The notes: a model not told the origin generated them from the sequence alone. A DNA stretch of 64,000 bases from Leuctra nigra (GCA_934045905.1 OW203762.1:11065647-11129646), one strand, 5' to 3'; shown: positions 23,575 to 35,330, numbered from the stretch's first letter. Numbers and translations are program-made.

Positions 23575-26500
23575 TTTTATTTATTTATCGTATGGATTTT
23601 ATTGGAATACAAAGTCTTATTAAATATTAATCACATATACTTAAAATAAAATAAATTGTTCTAAAAAATCTAAATTTTAACCATTTAAATTACAAATTTA
23701 AAGAGGTCAGCCAATCAATAGCTTCGCCTTTGAGGTCGGCAATATCCTGGATGTCACCAGGATATTTCAGGACAGCGCATTCCATCATAATATGATTGGT
23801 AGTTTGTTCCTGCTGCCCGCAGATGCAACTTGCGCTGTCAACGAACCCCCATTTGTGCATAAGGTAGTTGCATCGGCCTTGTTCTGTTCGCAAGCGATTT
23901 AGGTTGCACCAAGCCTTCCTTGGTAACTGAAACTGCAGGTGGTCCGATGGTCGACCTGTACTTGAGAAGCTGAAGATGGGACTGCTCCTGTTTCCTTGAA
24001 TCCACTGAGAATCCCATGTGCCACTGACCTCAAAGTTCTCGTTCAGCAATCTCTGAGCCAGAGCTAATGGAGGCTTTCTTGATTTTAGTCTAAAAAGCGG
24101 AGGATTATATAGGTCAGCCCTAATAGGTATATCAGGGTTGTTCACAATCTTCTCGTGCTCCTTCAGTAAAGCTTGTTTCCTCCGCAAGTCAGGTGGTGCA
24201 ATATTGCTGAGTGCCGGTAACCAAGCAAGTGGAGTTGAGCGTAATGTGCCTGTTATCCGTCTCATGGTTGCGTTCAACTGCACATCAACTTTGCTGGTGT
24301 GGCAGCTAGTAAGCCAAACAGGAGCGCAATACTCAGCAGCCGAGTACACCAGAGCAAGTGCAGATATGCGAATACAGCTTGCGGACGCTCCCCATGATGT
24401 ATATGCCAGCTTTTGAATGATATTGTTTCGAGTACGAAGTTTGGCGGCCGTGTTTGTTAGATGAGCATCGTATGTGAGAGTTCTATCAAGTGTTACGCCT
24501 AGGTATTTAGGTTTAGAATTGTGTTTCAACACCGCACCATTCATGACCACTTCCAATTGCCTATTTGCCTCGCTGTTGTTGAGATGAAAGCAGGTGACTT
24601 CAGTCTTCGTGGCACTTGGCTGTAATCGCCACTTTGCGCAATATTCGCTCAGCCCCTCTAAATCATCAGTTAGCATATTCTCCATATGGCTGAAGTCCTT
24701 ATGCTGAACTGCATATGCCATGTCATCAGCATAGATGAATTTCCTCGCAATTGATGTAGGCAGATCGGCGATGTACAGGTTAAAGAGAGAAGGAGCTAAT
24801 ACTGAACCTTGGGGGAGTCCGTTGTTTAACTTCCTGATTCTGCTGCAATCACCATTCATGAATACTTGAAAGTAACGATCACTCAACATATTACTAATGA
24901 GATCGCAAACCTTAAGACATGGAACTACTTTGAACAGTTTTGTCAGCAGACCCTTTTTCCAAACTGTATCATAAGCAGCTGTAAGATCAATGAAGGCTAC
25001 CGCTGTTTTCAGTTTTCTCTGAAAGCCATTCTCAATATGATTGGTAAGTCCCAGGACCTGATCGGTGCAATTTCTACCTCTCCTAAACCCTGCCTGCTCT
25101 AGTTGGAGCATATTTTCTATTTCAGGGCCAATACGATTATAAAGCAATCTCTCCAACAGTTTAAGTGATACTGACAACAGAGCTATGGGTCGATAGCTTT
25201 CAGGTTGGTCACAAGGTTTCCCTGGCTTCAGGAGAGCGATGATCTTGGTCTATTTGAATATAGCTGGAAGTTTTCCAGTTTCCAAAATGTGGGTATAGAA
25301 CTGTGCAAGCCAAAGTCTTGTTTTACGACCACTATGAGTAAGGAACTCTGGATAAACGCTGTCGAATCCTGCCGCTTTGCCTGTCTTCGTGACATAAAGT
25401 GCTTTGTCAATTTCTTCTTCTGAGAATGGTCTCGAGAAGAAACTCTCAGTTTCGGCTTGTTTTCTAAGATCCTGCAACTCCTTATTCACTGTTCTTGTAA
25501 AGACTTTGTCCACCTTTGATTTAGACAACTGTACAATGCGTGAGGCAACTTGATTAGGGTGAATCTTTGGTTTGTTGGGAAGTGGTACCGAGGCTCCTCC
25601 TAATTTGCGCAAAACTTCCCACGCTTTTCGACTTGAATGCGTGAAGGACATGCTTTCAACTGTGGAGGTCCATTTTTCTCTTCGCATCTGGTCTAAAGAC
25701 TTCAGCAACTCTTCAGCAGATTCTTGACTACCGGTGTCACAATATTCTTCATACAGGCGGTCGCTTTCTTCATTCCAACAAGGAATGTACTCCTTGCGAA
25801 AACCCCGAGGGATGCAGTTTTTAGCAGTCTGTATGACGAGTCTAGAGAAACGATCGTAGCATTCTACAGTCGGTGGTATAAAACGAACTGCATCGTCCAA
25901 TCTCTTGCTATATTTTTCCCAATTGGCCTTTTGAAAGTTCCATCTGGGTTTACGTATGGAATTAACCAATGGGACTTTAATACCAACATCTAATATGACA
26001 GGACGATGCTGGCTGCGAGGAAAACCAGGTAGGACATTTCTTGTTACGTGAACGGGCCGACCGTCATTATCAGTACTTACGAAGCATAGATCGGGGTTAT
26101 AATCCTTATTCCAGCGGGCTGAGTGGAACGTGCCTCTATCTTTGGAGTCAAAAATCAAGTTCATATTCTTATGATCAGCCCATGAAGCAATAGCTTCGCC
26201 GTTTTCATCACTTTGGTCATATCTCCAATCAATATGGTGGCTGTTAAAATCACCGGCATAAATTGATGGATGGTCGTAAGTTTGCAATGGTGTTGTCGGC
26301 CATTGAGTCCCAGGTGGTTTGTAAATATTTATAACTGTAATATTATTCACTTTGATCGCATTAGAGAATACATTGTTACATGAAGTACAATCGATCACAT
26401 CAACGTTTGCGATGTCCTCCTTAACATAAGTTGCAATACTATAGGTGGCGTGGTTAATAGAAGTTACCAATCGGTATCCCATAACTTTTCCTCTTGCTTC

Positions 26501-26860
26501 CAAGTCTGCATTACTGTCCGTATGAGTCTCTTGAATCAGTGCTACATCGATATTCTCTTCTTCCAACATCCTTGACAAATAGTCGGACTTAGATCTACTA
26601 ATGCCTTCTATGTTCAATTGGCAGATCCGTAGTGACGCTCCAATATTCTTTGTAGCCGTTTGTGATGACAACATTCTATTCATAATTTACTAATTTTCTT
26701 CTTAATAATTATCTTAATTATATAAACCTTAATGACTATTCCATTGTATTCCAATTCTCTGCCAGGAGATCAACAATTGTTAACAGTTTGGCATCCGTTT
26801 TTGTAGTCTGTTTAATGTTAACCAGGTTGCACCGCTTGGAGGCAGACTACTTCGCAACCG
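23575..26860 (-). mobile_element. Jockey-type LINE, 5'-truncated, nearly intact ORF2
   Basis: Minus-strand element. At the 5' end, the last codons of an upstream frame end LLAENWNTME and stop near 26742, consistent with the C-terminus of an ORF1. ORF2 follows from 26683. The 3' end carries AATAAA and a tail of ATAAATAAATAAA up to about 23575. The element sits inside the foldback composite, next to repeats containing CCATTTTGAAACCGGAAG. No target duplication was identified. Confidence 0.8.
23690..26683 (-). pseudogene. LINE ORF2 (endonuclease plus reverse transcriptase) with one in-frame amber stop
   Basis: The frame runs 997 codons with one interruption, TAG at 25250-25252; both halves are in the same frame. 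The N-terminal half is an apurinic-type endonuclease: LRICQLNIEGI, ALIQETHTD, IYAGDFNSHHIDW, PDLCFVS and a SQHRPVIL block with its catalytic His. The C-terminal half is the reverse transcriptase: GFRRGRNCTDQV, AFIDLTAAYDTVW, NGLPQGSVLAPSLFNLYIADLP and FIYADDMA (the YADD catalytic pair), ending with a cysteine-containing tail (CICGQQEQTTNHIMMEC). It would copy LINE RNA at a nicked target site. The stop probably replaces a Trp or Gln-type codon just before the TKIIALLKPGKP motif. Since all other codons look sound, the element is recently dead or the stop is a sequencing or population variant. Confidence 0.9.
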
Positions 26861-27378
26861 CAATTTCTATAAACTCAGTCGATAATCTGCATCAATTTTC
26901 TTTATACCTTGGTTCTGTTTTTATGATCCAGTAGGCGTGATTTCTACAAATTATGTTTTCATGGAAGTTTGAGAGATCGAAATGGAGATGTTCACAGTGC
27001 CATAATTCACGATATCGTGTATGGAATATCAAAATGTATATCTTAGATCAAACCTGAGATCAGTATCTTCCTTTTGGTGTCCAATTCAATCAACAGCCAT
27101 GCAAACACACCATAAAAGGTAAATTAATTGATGCAGCTTCACAGAATTCAACCAGCCAAATCATCCACCGCCTTGTGGCTAGGCAAGTGACATCATATGT
27201 CAATAACGGCTAAATAGATTTGAACGAAACCAGCGCTAAACAATTTAGACGGTCAACTTTATGTATTATCATCAATAATATTTGCAGTTTCCCATACCGA
27301 AACCGGAAATGACGTCACACATTTTAAAAATCTCACAAATTTACATTTTGATACAATAAATATACTATTTGAGACAGC
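26861..27378. other. Composite interior, repeats with CCGGAAGTGACGTCA words
   Basis: No gene seen. Contains copies of the family with AACGGCTAAA..GA..GAACGAAACC..CGCTAAACAATT..GACGGTC also present at 23.19-23.57, 27.95-28.30 and 34.90-35.33 kb. Confidence 0.45.
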
Positions 27379-27915
27379 TTAAGTGGGTATCACACTGGGT
27401 TGCAACCCACGGTTGGAACCCGCGTATGGAAACTTTTGTTGCAAAAAGAGGCAACCGCCTATCACACGCAACTGTTTGGGTTGATGTTGGTTGGTTCACA
27501 ATTGACACTCATGAGTTGCGCAGAAAGCAGTTGCCATAGTAACCAAAATAAAAGTATTGGAATAACAAATCTGACAGCGGCAATCCAAATCTCATATTTT
27601 GAGTGATTACTTGTGAAAGAAAGATATTTAAGTAAGTACAAGTTAATAATAATACGCAATATTTATCCATACACATGTACAAGTTAAATATTCACCTGAG
27701 AAATATATATTTATATATTTATTTATAGCATACTATTGGTAAGTTCACGTCACGTGGTACCACAACAATTGTTGGAACCGGAAAAATAGAGACTTCTCTA
27801 TTTTTCAACCCAACCCGTCGGTTGACCAAATTCAGTCTCTGCACATGCGCGGCCAACCATATTTCCCAACCGCCGGTTCCATACGCCGGTTGCAACTCAG
27901 TGTGATAGGGCTTTT
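27379..27915. mobile_element. MITE with TATCACACTG-type inverted ends
   Basis: The left end is GTGGGTATCACACTGGGTTG, followed by CAACCCACGGTTGGAACC. The inverted right end reads GCCCTATCACACTGAGTTGC, followed by AACCGGCGTATGGAACCGG. Arms pair over roughly 55 bp with scattered mismatches. The interior is non-coding. Confidence 0.75.
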
Positions 27916-28454
27916 ATAATAAAATGTAATCATGTTTAAATTATAATTCAAGGGGTCAGTGATTTCAGCAGCCATTTTGAAACAGGAAGTAACGTCATAT
28001 CTTGAAAATTGGTTGACTGATCGGTATGAAACTACCGCCAAACGATTCGGAAGGTCATCTCTATGAAATGGGAACAGTCACACTAGAAATTTCCTATTTA
28101 TAAGACCGGAAATTACATCATTCAAATTTAAAAATTATTATAATCCCCTCCTATATAATGAATACATATTCAGAAAACTTACAATGATACACATCATTTA
28201 TAGATATACATTCTTTGTGGCAGTGCAGTAAGTTCAGCAGCCATTTTGAAAACCGAAGTGTTGCCATATCTCGGAACTCGGTTAACTGATAGGAATGAAA
28301 CCTTTGCTATTCTTCATGAAAGATCATTTAAAGCAAATATATAGTACCATACGCAGATTTTCATTAGTAAACCAAATTGTCAATGGCGACTATTTTTAAT
28401 GGATTTAGTAATTGTTCAATTGACGTCACAAGTTCTAAGAATAAACTAAAAAAA

Positions 28455-29213
28455 GGAGTGATATCCCCATAAAAAACACTCCGTGTAAAAATACCAGCCA
28501 AGTCTCTACAACTAAAAAAAATTATGAAATCTAAAAAATTCTGCACTGAAAATTAGTGATATCAAAAAATGGTCCAAATCAAAACTTTATTTGAAAATCA
28601 AAAAATACTTGGCGCATCGTTTTTTTAGGGCATAATAGGTATACTACATGTATTATGTATATTTGATGTATATTTTCTATCTGGTCTATACTTCTAAACT
28701 ATGTATACAGTACGTCCAGTGAGCGTGTAGCCAGTTCAGAAAATGCTGTGTAAAATTCAACAATGGGTTTAGCTTGTAATCCTGAGTGTTTTGACGCGTG
28801 TGCGGTTGTAAATATCTCTCAACGACTGCAGGTGTTCTGGAATGGGTTGTTTTGTTGTGGTGCCAAATATCTTTCAATGCAGTTGGCTTTTAAAATTCAA
28901 GGAAAGTTGTTTAAAATGGCAACAGTGTAGGTGGAAGGGGTGGCAGGTCATAAAAAGAGTTGTATCTTGTCAGAGCTTAACTGTCGAACAAGGGTCGAAC
29001 AATACTGCTCATCTTATGAAAGGAAAGGCTACACGCTCGCTGGACGTACTATACACGATGCGCCAAGTATTTTTGGATTTTCAAATAAAGTTTTGACTTG
29101 GCTAATTTTTGGATATCACTACTTTTCAGTGCAGAATTTTAAGATTTCATATCTTTATTTTTAGTTGTTGAGACTTGGCTGGTACTTTTACACGGAGTGT
29201 TTTTTTTATGGGG
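28455..29213. mobile_element. MITE with ACACTCCGTGTAAAA ends, copy 1 (760 bp)
   Basis: The left arm starts TCCCCATAAAAAACACTCCG and continues through ACCAGCCAAGTCTC to TACTTGGCGCATCG. The right arm is its reverse complement, ending CACGGAGTG..TTATGGGGA. Arms are about 160 bp. A shorter copy lies at 35.45-35.86 kb. Confidence 0.85.
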
Positions 29214-29261
29214 ATTTTGTTTAAGTCTTCTGATTCGCATTTAAGGTACCTTATTTGGCTT

Positions 29262-30150
29262 TCATCCGTGAAGTTAGACCAGAACACACGTACGTTATTT
29301 GGGATGCCTACATACAGGGGTACCCACTACCCTCGCCCACTGTTTCAATAAAACCTCGACGAATATAGTTGATTGTCTGATCTAGGAAGGTCACTCTGTC
29401 TGATTGCAGTGTGTGGTTTCTAATTACTTGTTGTCACTTGTCAATGACACAAAATAATACATATTTTTGTGATCATCAGGAATAAGACATTCAATACTTT
29501 GATATTTCTAATAGCGTTTTTGTTTAGCAGAAATAAACCAATATTACTAAGCAATTTTTCTAGTATTTAGGATATAAATATTTTGCTCCGTGTATTCCGA
29601 GATAATGATCAAACAATTTATGTAGTAGGTATAAAAATATATTAAATATTGTGTGCAAATGAAAGACCCAGATCATCCTATAGCAATTAAAGTATGATTG
29701 AACTTGTTTTTAACTGAAACAAATTATATTTATTGAGCACCAAGGAATCATGATCATTTCGGGTCAACATCATGTAGGTAGTACACTTATTTGAACATCA
29801 CTGCGTGAAATGGAAAGAGAATAGGTATAAACACTTCGCATTCAATGGAAGCAAAAACAACCGAGCATGCAAACTCAATCTGGCATTTGTAAAAATAATA
29901 TAACATTTCTATATTTTACAAAACGCACAGAAACATTCAGATTTAAGTAAGTAAATATCATGGCAATTGAATATCTTTGAAGACAAACAAAAAATAATTA
30001 GGAATCAAACAATTCTGTATATGAAAATATAAACTATAAAAGATGAAAGACGATGGGGCATTCACTCTCCGACTCGGATGGGGAGGCGCATTGTGCTTGA
30101 AGAAGATTCCCCTGGATGTAGGCAACCCAAATAACATCCGTGTGTTCGGA
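29262..30150. repeat. Inverted pair sharing ATCCGTGAAGTTA and GCCTACAT words
   Basis: 29262-29330 on the plus strand and about 30088-30150 on the minus strand match over about 60 bp (CATCCGTGAAGTTA, GAACACACG, GTTATTTGGG, TGCCTACAT, CAGGGG). The second copy lies in a GC-richer patch that is open on both strands. Because the copy is shared and the first copy is not open, I read it as repeat rather than exon. Confidence 0.5.
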
Positions 30151-30180
30151 TATAACTTCACGGATGACGCCGTGAAATAA

Positions 30181-31374
30181 CTTAAATGTATAGTAAAGAA
30201 ACTGGTATAAATAATTGCGTATTCAAATTTTTACACGTTTTGGTGTTATCCAGCTACAAGCAAAAGATGATTCTGGACTTACCTATTCTTTTAATTGACA
30301 CCTTATTAATGTGTGAAAGTTAGGTTACAAGAGATAAGAAGAGATTACAACAACCACAAAGTGAACCAATTGGACTGATGAGTGCAACAGTCTTTAACAA
30401 TATCAAATGTGGGATAATTATCTTAGTCATGCTCCAAGTAATTATTTAGGTACAAACGCAACAACAGACCAGATAAATAAATGTAAATTAACCGCCCCCC
30501 CCCCCCCCCCCCCACTCCCAAAAAATGCCGCGCAGTAGATTCTTAAAATTTTAATTGATAATTTAGAGTGGTTTAAAATGATTTGAGTGCATATGAAAAA
30601 AAAATCGTACGTTTTCATTTGCTTCACCTAATTATAGAAATGTCATGAGTGTAAATTTTGAATTTCATCTAGGTACCTACCTCTAAGACTGATTAAATGC
30701 AGATTGTTTAGTCCATTAATGGGTTGTGCATAAGGGATCACGCTTCTGATGAGCGAGTGAGGGGGCATTATGTTGCGACATAGTGTAACAGGGGTGAGGG
30801 GGGCCTAGAGCCAGAAGGACGGTTCAAAAATTGACATTATAATTCGTGAAAACGGACGGCATAAATGGATCAAGTGTCTCAGTCCGACCAATTCCATTTT
30901 GGGTGGGCGTGGGGGGGGGGGGGGGGGGGGTAGAGATAGTTCTGTAACATCCTTTCGAAACTGTGACACAGTGGGACAAGAGGAGGGGGGAGTCAAATAA
31001 CCCATTTTTAATGTGACGTCTTTATGCACGGCCACTAATTAAATGTTCCAAAAAGTTTCCACTCACTTATATGCCGTTCTACGATCTGTTACAAATGATT
31101 GGATTAAATTATACTTTAGTATAGTGCATATTGATTGATTAAAAATAAAAATTGTTAATTTTAATTTAATTGAGCGCCGATTCTCAAAAGAGAGGTTCTG
31201 ATGCTAAATCAGTCTGTAAAGTTATGTCGTTTTTTTTTTTTTTTTACTGAACTCTCTACATAATACAGTACGTACAATAATAATACAAAATAATGCGACA
31301 AACATTTTCATGTTAATTGACATTGATCTGACCCAAGGATCTGGCCGAAGAAATACAACTTCTCGAAAGCAATG
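30181..31374. other. Composite interior, right part
   Basis: No supported gene. Contains C and G runs (30495-30513, 30911-30930) and a T run at about 31229-31246. Confidence 0.5.
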
Positions 31375-32478
31375 GTCACCTGTTTACTCCCGATAGGTAG
31401 GCACCCACCACATCAAAGAAAATCGACGTAGTTCATACACTTGCCGCAGTTCAGTGCTAGTGTACGGGACAAGGAAGGGTTCTGCCAAAACAAGAAAGTG
31501 TCCAATAGTACTGGAATAACGCCTACAAAAAGTTGGCGTTGTTCCAGTGGAATAACGCCAACAAAATGTTGGCGTTATTCCACTGGAAGAATGCCAACAC
31601 TTTGTTGGCGTCATTCCACTAGAACAACGCCAACATTTTGTTGGCGTTATTCCAGTTTGAGGTCAGTTGGCGTTATTCCAGTGTCGACAAAATCGCAACG
31701 TCGACACTGGAATAAAGCCTACAAAACGTATGCGTTCATTGTAGGTGGTCTTCCACTGGAAGAACGCCAACATAAAGTTGACGTTATTCCACTGGAACAA
31801 CGCCAACGTTTTGTTGGCGTTATTCCAGTTTGAGGTCAGTTGGCGTTATTCCAGTGTCGACAAAATCGCAACGTCGACACTGGAATAAAGCCTACAAAAC
31901 GTATGCGTTCATTGTAGGTGGTCTTCCACTGGAAGAACGCCAACATAAAGTTGGCGGTATTCCACTGGAACAACGCCAACATAAAGTTGACGTTGTTTCA
32001 CTGGAATAACACCAACGTTTTGTTGGCGTTATTCCGGGGACGACAAAATTACTTCTTACCACTGGAATAACACCAACATTTTGTTGGCGTTGTTCCAGTG
32101 GAATAACGCCAACAAAATGTTGGCAAAATGTTGGCGTTATTCCACTGGAACAACGCCAACAAAATGTTGGCGTCATTCCGGGGACGACAGAATTTCATGT
32201 TACCACTGGAATAACGCCAACATTTTGTTGGCGTTATTCCACTGGAACAACGCCAACATAAAATTGACGTTGTTTCACTGGAATAACACCAACGTTTGTT
32301 GGCGTTATTCCGGGGACGACAGAATTACTTCTTACCACTGGAATAACGCCAACATTTTGTTGGCGTTGTTCCAGTGGAATAACGCCAACATTTTGTTGGC
32401 GTTATTCCACTGGAACAACGCCAACAAAATGTTGGCGTAATTCCGTTGGCGTTATTCCAGTTGGCGCTATTCAGTCGA
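31375..32478 (-). repeat. Right terminal inverted repeat of the foldback composite
   Basis: The inverse of 15464-16597: inner unique part first (ACCTGTTTACTCCCGATAGG onwards), then palindromic GGCGTTATTCC units, ending GGCGCTATTCAG at 32478. Several internal blocks (for example CGACAAAATCGCAACGTCGA) occur twice here but once in the left arm, so the arms differ by internal duplication. Confidence 0.9.
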
Positions 32479-32584
32479 CTCAGTTACATCGGGAGGGCAG
32501 TAGTTCAAGTCATTATTAGAGTTCAACTGCGACAACTATAAGTTACAGTTTGATCAAAACCAACTCCATACGCTTTGCAGTGTC

Positions 32585-32701
32585 ATGTTACTACGAACAT
32601 TTGCTCTTATTGTATTTCTTATAAATATGCTCTCTATCGTTTTAAGGAGCAATTGTGTGGGTCAAGTGTGGCAGAACGAGAACTATTATAAAAAGTGGTA
32701 A
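32585..32701 (+). CDS. Possible small secreted peptide or signal-peptide exon
   Basis: A short frame encodes 38 residues beginning MLLRTFALIVFLINMLSIVL, a basic start and a hydrophobic core that look like a signal peptide, with a plausible cleavage region at SNCVG. A GTAAAT donor at 32698 overlaps the last codons, so this may be a first coding exon rather than a complete peptide. The start lies about 105 bp right of the foldback composite. I recognise no family. The sequence is short, so chance is a real alternative. Confidence 0.35.
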   Translation: MLLRTFALIVFLINMLSIVLRSNCVGQVWQNENYYKKW

Positions 32702-32804
32702 ATATTTCTGTTCATATTTATTTATTTATATATTATAATATTTTATATTTAAAAATAGTATTAAAAATAACAATACCTACATTCTATAGTGTCAAGGGAT
32801 GATT

Positions 32805-34356
32805 TCAGACACCCCAATAAAAGAGTTTCTTATTACTGATCTGCTCGATCACCTGATCCTTCTTATGCAGCTTGAGGTCCATCTCCTGCAGCATGACATT
32901 CTGCTTCTGCAGCTGATGCAAGAGCAGATCCATCTCCTGCTGATGGAGCTTCTCCAGCTGCTTGAGCTGATCCTCCGTGGTCTCCGCCTGGAGTCTTCTG
33001 TGCTGCTGGATCTCCAGCTCCATCTCCTGGACCTGGTGCTGGAGCCGCTGGATCAGCTTGTCCTGGTCGCTCAGCTCCACGGTCTGCTCCTCCAGGCTCT
33101 TCTTCAGGTATTCAAGATGGTGCGACTCCTGGTACTTCTGCTGCATCTGATCTTCCATGAAGGTCTTCACGTCGCGGAGGTCGGAACTGCGCTGGAGTAA
33201 TTCGGATTCAAGTTTGATGTGAGTTTCTTCGTGTTGCTTCAATTGTGCTGCCCGAAGCTCTAGTTCTGCGTTCTTTTGCTCGATCTCTTCTTCGTGTTGC
33301 TTCAATTGTGCAGCCCGAAGCTCTAGTTCTGCGTTTTTTTGCTTGATTTCTTCTTCGTGTTGAGCGATTCTCTTCTCTAACTCCAATTGTTTGTCAATCT
33401 CTTTTTTAATTTCCTTCTTTTCTTCTATGGTGACATTTGGAATGTTTAGTTGTTCACTTAATTGTTGAGCTTTTTCAATACTTTTCTTTAATTCCTCTTC
33501 TTTTCGTTTAATTTCAGCATCTTTTCGTTCTGCTTCTTTTTTTGATTCGTTTTCTTGCTGCAGTTTTTTGAGACTTTGTTGCTGGAAAAAAGTAATATAT
33601 TAATGTTCTTACTTATCACGAGACTTCATTATTAATAATAAGTACTAATTTCTTATTCCTGGTAGAAATTACTGTTACCGACCTGATCATGTATTTATAA
33701 GTAACATTAGTTTATAGAGCCCAGTTATTCAATACTCGGCTAAATTTAAACAGTTGATTAGGACTAAATTGCCATGGGAACAACCAATGACATTCCTTAC
33801 ACGACAACTTACAGCTTAACTATACTGGTTTAACAGAGAATTGAAAAACCGGCCTTATCTATCAAGATTTTATTTCTATATAATATTATGCTAATTATCA
33901 AAATGACTGACTTCGATCTTGAAAAATTTTGGTGTTATTGTATTAACAAGTGTCATACACAAGCCCGCCAAAGGTAAATATATGGTTAATATACGCCAAA
34001 GGTTAACATAATTTAGGTTATGGATGTAGATAAATTAAGATAAAATAAGTTATCGTGCAATAAGTTGTGTCTGTAATATCTTAAGGCACCCAAGTGAATT
34101 CATCTAATTTTTACACAGAAAACCAGATCTATTATTTCCATATATTTGTACAGATACTTTGATTACTAGTTAGTAGACAATATGAACCTTAAAGTCCTAC
34201 CCTGAGTAAAGACGGTTTGGCAGCCGGCACTTGCTTCTCTCTTGTCGTCCCTTGGTCTCTCTGCTTCGCTCCTTCTTGCAGTCTCTCCCACTGCTGGACC
34301 AACTTCTTGGCTTCGATTCCTGTCACAGATGTGCTGCTCTCAGCTGTCAGTGGCTC
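32805..34356 (-). CDS. Coiled-coil protein, C-terminal two exons (partial)
   Basis: Minus-strand exons 34201-34356 (52 codons, acceptor TTTAG, donor GTAGGA) and 32805-33581 (258 residues plus stop, acceptor TTTTTTCCAG) join in phase 0. The first exon encodes a Gln/Arg/Lys-rich segment with EAKKLVQQWERLQEG. The second is almost wholly heptad-like and charged, with a 21-residue unit (HEEEIKQKNAELELRAAQLK) present twice in tandem and a third degenerate copy, then LEEQTVELSDQDKLIQRLQHQ and a tail ending KKLFYWGV. It probably forms a long dimeric coiled coil. No catalytic motif is visible and no family is recognised. Upstream exons must exist; none was placed with confidence, though a phase-compatible exon-like island ends at 37679. 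Confidence 0.75.
33718..33860. mobile_element. Small element of the GGGCCGGT family in the coiled-coil gene intron
   Basis: The left end GAGCCCAGTTATTCAATACT and right end AATTGAAAAACCGGCCTTAT pair as a diverged inverted repeat, similar to 60.27-60.41 kb. About 140 bp, non-coding. Confidence 0.5.
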
Positions 34357-34554
34357 CTAAACATCAGACAACTCTGTAAGCAAATGCCTATCCTGACGGC
34401 GATGTGATACTAGCCGTTCTGTATTGTTATTTTATAAATTTTTTTATATTTGTTTATGAATGAAGAACATTAAAGATAAGATATATTAAAGATAAAACGT
34501 TGTGTTGCCAAAAATAAACGTCATACGTGGAAACTCTCTAGAAGAGCTTTCTGC

Positions 34555-35330
34555 ATCTAGTGGAGCGGTCGCTCCACCCAGCCAAGTCGTACTGTACACT
34601 CACCCTCACTCAACATACCGTAAATGCCTAATAAAATGAGGAGCAGACCAACTACTTTTACTGTAAGCAACAACATGGCATTTTCGGCCTACTGGATCAT
34701 AAAATTGGAAAATCTCACATTGTTGTGAACTATCTTAATTTTGAGCTATGGCCCACCCCACCACATATACCAAATTTGGGAACAATAGGCTATACCATTT
34801 GCGAGCTAGAGGGCCGTGAAAACAGTGAAATTACATCACTTTCATCTTCTTTAGATGATGATGATGATTCAGAGAGTCAGGAAATACCGCAATCACCGCC
34901 ACAACCTAAACGGCTTAGCCGATCGATCTGAAATTTTTACCACATGTGTACTTTTGGCGTCTGAGGTGCCTTTTTAGAAAAACCAACCGGTAGTCGCCAT
35001 TTTGAAACCGGAAGTGACGTCATATCTCGAAAACGGCTAAACCGATCGGAATGAAACTAGCGCCAAATGATTCAGACGGTCGTCTATATGGAATATCAAT
35101 AGTTAAAGTAGAGATGTACTATTACCGAAACCGGAAATGACGTCATGAAAATGAAGATCTAGATTTTAATGACCTCTTACTACAATAACTTCATATTCAG
35201 AAGGCTTATAATGATACATAACATTTATAGAAATAAATTCTAGGTGGCAGTTATTTCAGTCGCCATTTTGAAAACCGGAAGTGATACCATATCTCGAAAA
35301 CGGCTGGACTGATTGGAACGAAGCTTTCGC
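34555..35330. repeat. Dispersed repeat with GGAGCGGTCGCTCC and CCGGAAGTGACGTCA blocks
   Basis: The first half matches 21.69-21.98 kb; the second half (GCCATTTTGAAACCGGAAGT, GACGTCATATCTCGAAAACG) matches 23.19-23.36 kb and 27.95-28.30 kb. The order of blocks suggests one longer family of which those are fragments. A short open frame at 34725-34931 falls in it but has no homology I recognise. Confidence 0.6.

Larger units (their letters stand above)
15453..32486. mobile_element. Giant foldback-like composite transposon with palindromic terminal repeats
   Basis: Two blocks of about 1.1 kb at 15.46-16.60 and 31.38-32.48 kb are inverted copies of each other. Each has an outer end CTGAATAGCGCCAAC, an array of palindromic units, and an inner unique segment (GTACTATTGGACACTTTCTT through GAGTAAACAGGT). 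CAGTTACAT occurs just outside both ends (about 15449-15457 and 32484-32492), a candidate 9-bp target duplication. Long terminal repeats made of short subrepeats with a 9-bp duplication resemble Drosophila Foldback (FB) elements. No transposase is recognisable inside; the roughly 14.8-kb interior is a mosaic of other elements. Mutator-like and Polinton-like origins were considered: no polymerase B or integrase frame is visible. Confidence 0.72.

Noticed and set aside
30053..30180. 45-codon plus-strand frame (MKDDGAFTLRLGWGGALCLK...) as an exon
   Set aside because: Part of it is an inverted copy of 29262-29330, and both strands are open there; more likely repeat.
15453..32486. Polinton/Maverick element
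   Set aside because: Size and long terminal repeats fit, but there is no polymerase B, integrase, ATPase or capsid frame, and the candidate target duplication is 9 bp rather than 6.
34725..34931. 68-codon frame with an acidic DDDDSES segment
   Set aside because: It lies entirely in a dispersed repeat also found at 21.8 kb, where the frame is not kept.
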